A stretch of 64,000 nucleotides of DNA from Polyodon spathula (lineage: Eukaryota; Chordata; Actinopteri; Acipenseriformes; Polyodontidae). Under the pieces are notes generated by a model. It had not been told where the DNA came from. It saw only the letters and a program-made list of their open reading frames with translations, and made no database searches. Made by a program: the position numbers and the translations under genes. Position 1 is the stretch's first letter, and the number at the start of each line of letters is the position of its first letter. Of this stretch, positions 1 through 9,371 are shown one piece after another. The stretch spans positions 2,517,501 through 2,581,500 of the forward strand of contig NC_054553.1 of assembly GCF_017654505.1 (NCBI RefSeq). The letters run 5' to 3'.

Positions 1-851
1 TAAAAAAGAAAACATTTCTCGTTTACTTCCCTGATCTACTGTGGCACTTCATTCATAACCCTTTGCTGCTAGCAGCAAGCAGTGGCAGTGTCGGTTTAGT
101 TAAAAGATTGAAAGAATGCACCAGTGAGAATGGAAGCTTGTGTGCGTGCAGCTAAAACTACTTTGAGGGAATATGTACAAACTGGGAATGGAAAAATGTA
201 CAGTAGTCACAGGTGTGCAGAACACTATGGCTTTGGTACGCACTTTTTATTTCTATTCCTTGAAAATGCTGGGTATTAAACTCACTTATAGGTTGTTGCC
301 TTCAGCACAATATCCCCATATCCTGCTCTGATCAACTAGATTTGTCATGCATTGAAAATGTATGAGGTCATTTATATTAACGTGTTACTTGAAATCAAAT
401 ATTAATTGTAAAAGCAGGCTTTGCATAACAAGAGAATCCAGAGTCATACATAAATGCTTACGACTGGCGTTTATGTAACGCTGCCAAACGTCTATTAAAT
501 ATTTAGGTGTGTTATTCCTCTTTTGGCATATTGTATTGTTTTTAATATGCCTTTATTAAACATTTTCAGTGCAATCTCACTCTTCTACTGACAGTCTTTG
601 AAGTTTAAACATATTAAAAGCTGGAACTGTCTGCATGAACCAATATCAGCACAGATACTTGCCTGAAGCCTGGATTGACAGAGGGTAATGCTATTATGGG
701 TATTGAATTTAAACCTGGGTAACGGCTGTGCAAAGCCCCCAGAGGATAGCATGGATTGTATCTGTGGATTAAGAACAGGAAAACAGTTAAAGCAAAGCTG
801 TTAAATAATAGACTTTGTAAATTGAGCATTAAAATTGCATGCACAGTGCTT
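1..851. other. Unique AT-rich DNA, nothing recognised
   Basis: No open frame here looks coding, and I see no tandem repeat or structured element. The longest frame, on the minus strand at 614-859, has no recognisable domain and is read as chance. Confidence 0.6.
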
Positions 852-925
852 GGTAACACTCTATTAGGTGTGTCTAATTACATCGTAATTGCACATGCTG
901 TTTGTTACATGCGGTAGCAAATACT
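852..925 (+). mobile_element. Truncated hAT-type MITE end (GGTAACACT family)
   Basis: The stretch begins GGTAACACTCTATTAGGTGT and continues into TCTAATTACATCGTAATTGCAC. This resembles the terminus of the fuller copies at 2874-3032 and 51109-51417. No matching right end is visible, so it is probably a fragment. The assignment rests on the terminal motif and the shared wording of the next 40 bases. Confidence 0.4.
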
Positions 926-1012
926 TTTATAAATACACAACTAACTGATAAACAAATACTGTAAAAAATAAAATAAAAACTTTAATATAGATAATTTCAA
1001 TGTCTTGGTTTT

Positions 1013-1036
1013 AAAAAAAAAAAAAAAAAAAAAAAA
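1013..1036 (+). repeat. Poly-A tract
   Basis: An uninterrupted run of 24 A. It may be the tail of an old retroposed sequence, but no retroelement body is recognisable upstream. Confidence 0.85.
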
Positions 1037-2873
1037 CACATACTTGTTACTAAATTAAAATCTGTTAATAAATTATATTATATTTGTCATCCTGACAAAA
1101 TTAGGCTTGGGTCACCTTGCTCTGAAGCTTCAATTAAAATAATGTTATAAGCATCTACTGGGTTTAGGTCTGTTCCAGAGAAGTTGTGTGATGTGTCAGT
1201 ATATTGCTGATAAAAACATACCTTTTACATGTAGAAATTGCCAAAAAATTAGTTGGTAAATTGTTTTTTACTGTTATTGCATTTAGTGCAGAAGAAGGAT
1301 TTATAAGCAGAAACTGAGTGTTATTAACAAAATGCAAACAGAGGCATGGTTTCAAACAAGCTTTTGTTTTCTTTTCCTTCTTTCAAACTTTATTTTCTGT
1401 GTTAATCAACCCTTCGAACGAGATTGAAAAATCAATATCAGACCTCAAAGTGAAAACAACAGGGCTTCAGATTTAAAAAAAAAAAAGGAAGCCGGTGAAT
1501 AGAAAAGCATTTCTTAGGTGTTAATCGAAAAACTCCAAATGCAAAAATCTATTCAGGCCTTTTGGGCGGCTGTAATGAAGTAGGCCGCACAGGTGCAGGA
1601 CAAATCTATGTGCTCACGTCAAGGTTGCTTCACCTTGATTGTCTCGTATGGAGAAAAAGAACCATCTGTTTTCTGAAAATAATCTACATAATTGATTTTC
1701 CAACAGATCGCGAAGAGACATGCGTTCATCACCCAAATTGTGTCACCACTTCCATTTTCTCAAGCAAATGGGAACGATTTCTTGTCTCCTTTTACTGGAA
1801 ATCCAATATCAGTTTGTTGAAAACATGAATTCTTATAATCTTGCCTGTAATCTTTTTTTTTTTTTTTTTTAAGGTTTTAAATAGTGCATATGTGGTTTTA
1901 TTAGAAGGCTAGCAGTGCTATATTATGCAATATTCCACAGGTCACAAAGGAACACAAGCGCTGCTATGTATGAGTATTACAGCATTAACTGCTTAATACG
2001 GGCCTTATTCATCTAGCGGAAAAGATGGGTTACCAAGACAACAATAAAAACACCAAGATGCATTTCCTCATGAATACACCACCCCTCTTGACATCATTCA
2101 GTCATTAGGGGTGTGCAGAATAAACCAGCAGCTGTTTAAAACAACGATACAGATCGGTAACACTTTTCTTTTTACACAACATGCTTTTTATCTGCCTCCT
2201 ACCCACTATCGATGTGCTCATGCCCACTTCTGGTTTCACAGCAGCATTGCAAAGTGGGAACACAACTGTTTAATCACACTGTGCAGTATACAACCCAACA
2301 GTTGTTGTTTTCTGTCCTGTAAACTGTCTACAGCATTACATCCACTATCTAAATGATTCTGACACATTGAGAGTTATTAATATGCATACCAGTCTGTTTT
2401 TATTTAATCACAATTTATATCCACAACTTGGTAACCTAACACGTGGAACATTATGTATTTAAAATATAAACACAGTCAGTTAAATGTGACAAAAACAATG
2501 AATATTATTTAAATAAATACCTTGGTAATCCAACTCATAATAAAGTTTACCGTAACACACAATATTACTCTGTCTTTACTTTGTCTTCTTGTTTGCTGGA
2601 TAAACATTAAATCCTCCAACCAAGCCCTTTCTTCTATTTAATAATTTTCCCTTTTCAAATTAAATATATGTTGTATGTACAAGGATGCAGTGTTATCTTT
2701 GAAGTGTCAGGAGAAATAACAAATGCTTTCTGGAATACTAAGGGACAGCTAGTGCCTACAGTTCATTGAGGGGAAGCTAGGTGTTGCAACTTTTATAGAG
2801 TGAACATCAGTTTGTAGCGATCAGACTATTGCTTCAGAAAATGTTTTATTGCATATCTTTTTTTTTTATTCTG
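1037..2873. other. Unique DNA, nothing recognised
   Basis: Apart from an 18-T run at 1853-1870, no repeat or gene is recognised. The plus-strand frames at 1562-1828 and 2111-2356 are short, have no known domain and carry no convincing splice context. Confidence 0.55.
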
Positions 2874-3032
2874 GGTAACACTATACATTAAGTTCTATGT
2901 AGTTACATTGCAGTTACATAGCAATGCAAAAAAATTACACAAAGTACTTTGTAACTACACATAATAACATTGTAATTATGTGTAAGTACACATGTATTTA
3001 CTAAGTAGAGACACATAATGTAAAGTGTTACC
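2874..3032. mobile_element. hAT-type MITE, complete 159-bp copy
   Basis: The left end reads GGTAACACTATACATTAAG. The right end is ATAATGTAAAGTGTTACC, whose reverse complement is GGTAACACTTTACATTAT, so terminal inverted repeats are present. The flanks are TTATTCTG on the left and TTAATTCTG on the right, an 8-bp target duplication with one inserted base, as hAT transposases make. The interior (GTAATTATGTGTAAGTACAC) is shared with 51905-51930. There is no coding capacity, so the copy is non-autonomous. Confidence 0.7.
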
Positions 3033-3444
3033 TTAATTCTGTATGACTTTAGCTAGATCGTTACATTACCAGCCCAACTGTGTTTTTGTTTGTTCGCCTT
3101 AAAATATAGTAATGGGTTTTCCTACGTGTGCATTTTACTGTAGCTTTTATCAGAATCGTTATGCACACCCATGACATTTTTGATAAATGACTCTGTGATT
3201 TGTGACTGACCCATTTCAAGTTGTGATCAAATGTATTCAATCAGCAATGCAATGCCAGCTAAGGGATGACAGGGTTCATGACCACAAAGGTTTTTCTTCA
3301 CAGACCTCCTGATTTATATACACATTTCCAATCATAACTTCTGCTCTCTGCCCCCAGAATAAATAACCAAGCCTAATCATGGGCTTTGCCTCATTTCAAA
3401 TATACCCATGCTGCCGTGGTAAAAACTATTGTGTTCCTATACTA

Positions 3445-3475
<31 letters not shown>

Positions 3476-4513
3476 CGATCAACTTGTTTTTTGCTGACAA
3501 CAAGAATCCTACTGCATATATTATATGCTCTGGACAAAATATGTGTTTTGATTACTATTATGTGAACATTAACCTATGCATTACAATATATGTAGAATTG
3601 ATATGTAGAATTGGTGGTTGCACCCCTCGATAGAATCATTTTATCATAATTGTCTGCTCTCACAACTGAGTAAAATGGTCTTGTTTGAGAGCTGGTTCAA
3701 ATAAAAGGTGATCTCAGATTGAAAGGGGCTGCCAGAGGCTTTATATGGAGCCACTGTAACAGTGGACACAAAACAATACTGTACTGCACTACACTCCTAC
3801 AGTGTTTTGGCCAATGCTAAACTAGAAGTGAAGCATTTTAAAAGCCCTTTTCATTATCATAGCTGTGTATGTTAATAAATGCGGTTGGAAATCACACTGG
3901 AACCAGTCTGAAGAAGAGTACAAATATATATTAAAAAAAATCAAATGTTGTCCTGCTCTCAATAAGAGCGCCATTCTGCAGCCCGACAAAAATAAATTTA
4001 GGACTGAAAAGGTTAATAAATCCTGTGTGAGCTGGGACCCTCTGATATGCTTCAGATCCCTTGTACTCTGCATCAGACAAGGAGAGAAACTCCCGTCTTC
4101 TACCACAAGTCCACTGCAGGGCTTTGCACTGCCTTTCATGGAGTCGCTATATCAATCCAGGTGGCCTTTTAAAGTCAAATTGAAAACATTGAAATTGAAA
4201 TGGAAAGGTTGTTTCTTCAGCCTTTAAAACAGCTACAGCGAGTCTTCAGAATTGTACATAAATATTTCAGAAGTAATTACCTTAGTGCTCAGCTCCGTAG
4301 TTTGTAATCAATTTTTATGCTTGCTCATTACATTTCTATTTCTCGCTTTTCCTTTGTGAATATGTAAAATTATTTTGTACGAAATTAGAATAGTGAAAAT
4401 CTGTATATTGATATTTATATTTAATGCCACAGGTGGCAAATGTGACAGGAGTGACTTAAGAATGCAAACCTCTTTTCCGTCAAGGTTGTTAGAAAAGGAC
4501 TGGGGTGCTAAAG
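3033..4513. other. Unique DNA with one AAAT microsatellite
   Basis: Contains a tetranucleotide (AAAT)n run at about 3444-3474. Overlapping frames lie on both strands at 3822-4227 (105 aa minus, 120 aa plus). They have no recognisable domain and overlap each other antisense, which argues that neither is a gene. Confidence 0.55.
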
Positions 4514-4516
4514 GTG

Positions 4517-4845
4517 GTATACAGCAGTGTGCACATGTATTAGAACACCCCATTGCTTCTGTAGTTTTGATTTGTTGTGCATATGAAATCAAACCACTGG
4601 AACTGAAAAGCAAGGAAAATGGTCAAAATAAGCAAATTAGGGATTGTCTAATTTAACTGATGACTTTAACAGGCCACACATGCAATTATTTTAAAACATT
4701 AAGATCAAATTAATACATAGCTACATATGATAAAAGGCATGATACTTTTTAGAAATTGTTTAAGCTGTTTAATTAAAGCACAAAGTGGTCTAACATTTTC
4801 ACATATGAGTGCCTATTGTTTCTATATCATTGATTACTGACTGAA
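4517..4845. mobile_element. Possible Tc1/mariner-like MITE remnant
   Basis: The left part contains CAGTGTGCACATGTATTAGA followed by ACACCCC. The right part, reverse-complemented, gives ATGTGAAAATGTTAGACCAC. These resemble diverged terminal inverted repeats about 300 bp apart, and TGTGCAxxxGTATTAGAACACC looks like Tc1-type ends as I remember them. The target site is not clear and the interior has no transposase frame. Treat as tentative. Confidence 0.3.
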
Positions 4846-4910
4846 AATTGAAATTCTCTCACCTAGAGATTTTCATGCATGTATTCTAATAAATTTACAC
4901 ACTACTCTAG

Positions 4911-5029
4911 CATTCTGCATTCCACATTCTACATTCTGCATTCTGCATTCTACATTCTGCATTCTGTTTTCTGTATTCTGCATTCTGCATTCTATATTCT
5001 GCATTCTGCGTTCTCCATTCTGTTTTCTA
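4911..5029 (+). repeat. 7-bp minisatellite (CATTCTG)n
   Basis: Seventeen consecutive 7-bp units, mostly CATTCTG or CATTCTA with single-base variants such as TTTTCTG and CGTTCTC. The periodicity is unbroken. It creates a spurious minus-strand open frame rich in M-Q-N-x-E-C, because 7 bp times 3 gives a 7-residue protein period. Confidence 0.95.
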
Positions 5030-5512
5030 TTTTCCTTGTTTACCCTTAAATACAGATAAGAAAGTCTTCTGGAAATAATATCTTTCATAACCTTCAACTG
5101 CTCCTGAGTTAAACTATTATATTGTTATACAGGGCTTTAATACTTTCAGGTTCTACAGATGAATTGGAAATCTAATTTAATATCATACAGGGGAAATTGA
5201 TTATCTGTTTACCTGGCATAACAGAGATGGAAGTAACAATATCACCCATGAAATACTTATAAATACAAACACCCAAATTATTAACTATAATCATGTTTCA
5301 GAATATGGTATTCATAGTTATCAAAACAGATTTCTTGCAAACAAATAAAAAAAGCAATTTATGTCACGTCTTGATATACCGTTCATAACATAACATGAAA
5401 TGTGTCATTTGAATTCATCATATTCAAACACATCATTTGAATTATTGAGGATTAAAAATGTTACCCTGTATCTACTGTGTATTGTTTACTTACTGTGAAT
5501 CAGGTACACATT
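5030..5512. other. Unique AT-rich DNA
   Basis: Nothing recognised between the two minisatellites. A short near-repeat of CATTTGAATTCATCATATTC occurs around 5406-5445. Confidence 0.5.
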
Positions 5513-5832
5513 TAGAACACTTTTCATTTTAATTTAGAACACTTTTAAATTTAATTTAGAACTCTTTTAAGTTTAATTTAGAACTCTTTTAAGTTTAATT
5601 TAGAACTCTTTTAAATTTAATTTAGAACTCTTAAGTTTAATTTAGAACACTTTTAAGTCTAATTTAGAACTCTTTTAAGTTTAATTTAGAACTCTTTTAA
5701 TTCTAATTTAGAACTCTTTTAAGTTTAATTTAGAAAACTTTTTATTTTAATTTAGAACACTTTTTATTTTAATTTAGAACTCTTTTAAATTTAATTTAGA
5801 ACTCTTTTAAGTTTAATTTAGAACACTTTTAA
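5513..5832 (+). repeat. 22-bp minisatellite, about 15 units
   Basis: Fifteen copies of a unit close to TAGAACTCTTTTAAGTTTAA plus TT, counted from the TAGAAC/TAGAAA anchor. Most steps are 22 bp. One unit near 5627 is shortened by about four bases, and some copies carry CACTTTT instead of CTCTTTT. The units are very similar, so the array is recent or homogenised. No coding role is apparent. Confidence 0.95.
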
Positions 5833-6273
5833 GGATTTTTGTTCGTTCTGCACGCTTTTCTGCATTCTGATTTCGTAAGAGCTGCCAAAATGGATAAGAA
5901 TCTATTGGGCATGTTAAAAAAATAAAACCCACAATGACACATTTATTACCCTTATCAGTGTGAAAACCCAGGCAGAACTGACACGAAGGAGCAAAATACC
6001 TTTTCCAACAACCTGGTTGCAGGATTTTTTTGGCTTGCATTAAACTGCGAATTTGTCAGGTTTTATAATACATGTTAAAGAACTACATGAAAAATGAATG
6101 CTCATTAGGGAACACATTAATATGCATAAGCATTCCAGTTTTGACCTAATTAAACTAAGTATCTCTTCTGCCCAGGAAAGTGACACATCAATATAGAAAA
6201 CAGGTTGAAAAATACATTTAAAGGATCTTCTTCTATGCTTTTGGATTTTGCTTGGGGCAGCCACGTCCTGCAG
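5833..6273. other. Unique DNA, nothing recognised
   Basis: Two short minus-strand frames (5813-6040 and 6040-6264) abut here. They contain no known domain and are taken as chance. Confidence 0.5.
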
Positions 6274-6331
6274 TATCAGCAGAGAGAACTCAAACTAAAG
6301 CTGCCCAGTGAGGTTTTCTGCTCTGAAACTG
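6274..6331 (+). other. Weak candidate exon (58 bp)
   Basis: The segment is bounded by CCACGTCCTGCAG (acceptor-like, after a moderately T-rich stretch with CTTCTTCTATGCTTTTGG) and by CTG followed by GTGAGT, a strong consensus donor. One frame is open throughout and reads YQQRELKLKLPSEVFCSET. I recognise no protein family. The donor is good, the acceptor mediocre and the segment short, so chance is quite possible. It could also be an untranslated or long non-coding RNA exon. Confidence 0.2.
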
Positions 6332-6337
6332 GTGAGT

Positions 6338-8223
6338 CATATTCTCATCTACAGAATATGTTTTGAGTGTGTTACATTTTTACAGGATTTAAGCATCATT
6401 TAAATTATGTGTGAAATCTAGGTGTTCATCCTACCAGCTTAAAAAGTCCCAAAAAGTGTAAAAAGCACTGCATATTTCTACTCTGCTTGTTTTCTTCATT
6501 AGCCGAGGATACATTTGCAGGAAATATCTATTTCCTCCCATTCAAAGTTTCATTCAGTGGGAGCTCCACACACTGCTTACTAATGGTGCTAGTACCAGCA
6601 GGGGGTTGTAGATATGCAAATAATCACTTACACACCAGAATAGCGATGCTGCAGAGTTACACAGTAAATGCTAGAAGATCTTGCATCATTTTAATAAAAT
6701 TCTGCCACAAAGCAATATCAGAGGTCTTCAAAATGGTCCTTACGTCTTTGAAATGTGTGCAAAAGGTCTTAGGTGCCTGTAATAAATACCAGGATAAGTT
6801 GTCCTGCAATCGCAAGAAACTCAAAATCCAGCTACCCTGACCCTAGACGAACTTAGATTTAGTTGTATTTTCTACAACTTTTCCCTTGACACAGCAAGGT
6901 GGCACAGATGCCACGTCCCATTTGCCTATTTCTTTTCTTACAGCAACTTGGTGCAGAATAAACCTGCTATCCATCAAAGAAGAAGTGAATACATCACATA
7001 TTTCAGCTTCACAGTAGCGTGACAAATTCAACCATTTATCAATTGCAATGAAGATCAATACTTTTTTATATACCTGAAAATCTATACAATTATGTCTGTC
7101 ATTCAAATTATTCAAATCATTCCAATCAGAACCCTGGTGTCCGATATGTTTTTCAAAACAAAGGGCCTTACAGAAATGATTCCATGGCAGTGGTTAGATC
7201 TGTTGCTCTTTCCAATCAGCTGTAAGGATTTCAGAAAGCTGGTGTCTTGAATGCTCAAATATGCCAAAGTACACTTTGTAATAATCCTCAAATTAACAGA
7301 AGTATAAGGGATTACCATATGTTCATAAATTTTTGAGAAAATCTTCAGCAGTCAGTGCCCCCGAAATAGAGTGGTTGTGAGGTCCAAAGACCCTACAATA
7401 ACCCTCAAAGAGCCCACAGCAAAACGGGCATTGGCATCATTCAACAGCTTTGCTGGTTGCGGACTGATGAACAGCTCACCTTTGGCCTGCCTTGTTAATG
7501 TCATCCTTTTCTCTTCAGTTGGCAAACCAATTTCTTTAAATACGGTTATATAACTTTTTTTGTTTGTTTGTTTCCCTAGGACCAGTGTTTTTGTAGACTT
7601 GAACACACTATGTGTCTCTTCCCATAAATGTTTTATCTCCCTGGAAAGCACTTCTACATTTACAAATCCTCCTTGAGGAGGTTATCACAAACACAGCACA
7701 AAATAAAACAGTCTAGGGGAGATTTACCCAAATGTTAGACTTGGACTTTATTTTTTTTTTCTTTCTACATTGGTAAAACACATTCCTAGAATGTTATAAA
7801 CTCTGATACAGTGTCCAGAGAGACAGTTTAGTGAGAGGAGAGAAGATACAATGTTGTGTATATCTGGTGCCTTGGGTTCTATTAATGTAAGTAATAGGAG
7901 TCTAGGAGCCACCTTTGCCATCTCTACATTTTCCATAGTCTCTCTGAATGTAAGTGATCAATATTGATTGATAGAGTGAGAGATGTTATGTTAACAATAC
8001 ATCTACAATGGCATTCATAAATATCAGTGATGTGTTAGGCAGACACAATGAAATAAAAAGACGAAGACACAAGGTTATTAAAAATGTAAATACCCAATCA
8101 AGACCATATCTATTTACTTCCTTTCAATATGTGTTTGTTTCCTCCAGTAATTTATTGTCAGACTGCTACATGCGATTAAGCATTAGAATTAGTCGTTGTA
8201 TTATTATTTATTGTTTTACCCAT
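6338..8223. other. Unique DNA, nothing recognised
   Basis: Short frames on both strands (6487-6840 plus; 6843-7115, 7112-7318 and 7352-7651 minus) show no domain and overlap in places. No transposon ends or tandem arrays were noticed apart from short T runs. Confidence 0.5.
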
Positions 8224-8245
8224 GGGGGGGGGTAGGGGGGGGGGG
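8224..8245 (+). repeat. G-run pair, G9-TA-G11
   Basis: Nine G, then TA, then eleven G. Twenty of 22 bases are G on this strand, enough to supply four G-tracts for an intramolecular G-quadruplex. The surrounding DNA is AT-rich, so the tract stands out. Run length may be miscounted by sequencing. Confidence 0.9.
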
Positions 8246-9227
8246 TCCTGTTTTGTGTGTCCTCAAAGATTTGCAAGCTTATATAAATCCTACCCCTTTA
8301 ACTGTAGCAATACCTTAAATCATAGTTGAATGTAAACTAATTAGCAGTAAACTTGCTTAAGGTGTATTTATGGATATTTCTAAAGCTATCACTAGCAGGA
8401 ACACACAACTCTGAATTTGTCTTTATTAAGGTCCTGTCTGGATGATGAATGCATGGTGCCTAGTAGCTACCTGTCAGTCGAAAATGAATCACTTTAGGAT
8501 TGATTTGCTAACTGCTTTCTTCACTCTCTGCGTCCTCTTGTGAGAGGGTTAGAAAACATCCTTGAAAAACAAAATAGAAACCGTGTCGCTGAAAATGGGG
8601 AACACATACACACATATACACATTGTATATTAGGACTTTTTCATCATAAAAGCAAAACACAACTGAATGATTGCGACTAATGCATGCTTCACTGTTATTC
8701 ACGCTTTGATTACTGAGTGCTGGTGCAGCGTAACATTTTAGAAAACATTAAGATGTCAAGGCAGTATTATCTTCCTTATTATGGTTTCTTGGTAACAGTT
8801 GTGGGTGGCAGGATCTGAAATATCATGGATGTCTTAACTAATGCGTTCTTATTGTTTTGAATAACTTTGTATATCATTGCAAACTTATTCAGTAATTACA
8901 TTCTGATGACTTTTTAAAACCGAGAAGTTCAAAGCTTCCCTAATGTCTTGCAATCTTTCTCAAACATGTCTTCTGATGTTCAGCTGAAACCATACCATAC
9001 TATATGCAGTACTGTATTTCTTTTATCAACTGGGGGCAGAGTGTTGCAAGGGAACAAGTTACATTTTGATGTGTCAGCTGAACTTGATTAAGAAGGCGGA
9101 TATATTATTTAAGATAACTTTGATATTTCATATCCATACTAAGTTGTCTGTCTGTTGTCTGTGTAACGGAGTGTGTTCTGTTTTGCACTGCCATCATGGA
9201 TTCTGTCCCCTGTCCTTTTGCAAAGTG
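8246..9227. other. Unique DNA, nothing recognised
   Basis: No repeat or gene seen; the open frames are short and without recognisable content. Confidence 0.5.
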
Positions 9228-9371
9228 CAGGGGTGTCGAAGTTGGCCCTTCCAATCCTAGTCTTTGTTTTAACTTTAATTTAGCCAATTAAACCTCCATC
9301 CTGACCCTAAAGCTGTTACCTGTTAACCCTGGAGTGGAATGGCCCTCCAGAACTCTGATTGGACACCTCAG
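9228..9371 (+). mobile_element. hAT-type MITE, 144 bp, with target duplication
   Basis: Begins CAGGGGTGTCGAAGTTGGCC and ends near GGACACCTCAG, imperfect terminal inverted repeats of the CAGGGGTGTCCAA type. The flanks are GCAAAGTG on the left and GCAATAGTG on the right, an 8-bp duplication with a one-base insertion. The whole element aligns by eye, reversed, with 42475-42635 (shared ATGGAGGTTTAATTGG / GTGGAGGTTTAACTGG and the CTGGAGGGCC / CTGGGATGGCC blocks). It is non-coding and non-autonomous. Confidence 0.7.

Noticed and set aside
3822..4227. Overlapping 105- and 120-codon frames on opposite strands
   Set aside because: Mutual antisense overlap, no domain and no splice or promoter context; probably chance in a locally GC-richer patch.
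4873..5097. Cysteine/asparagine-rich 74-codon minus-strand frame
   Set aside because: It is the CATTCTG minisatellite read in frame.
5513..5832. Possible CRISPR-like array
   Set aside because: The units are contiguous tandem repeats with no unique spacers, and the DNA is vertebrate.
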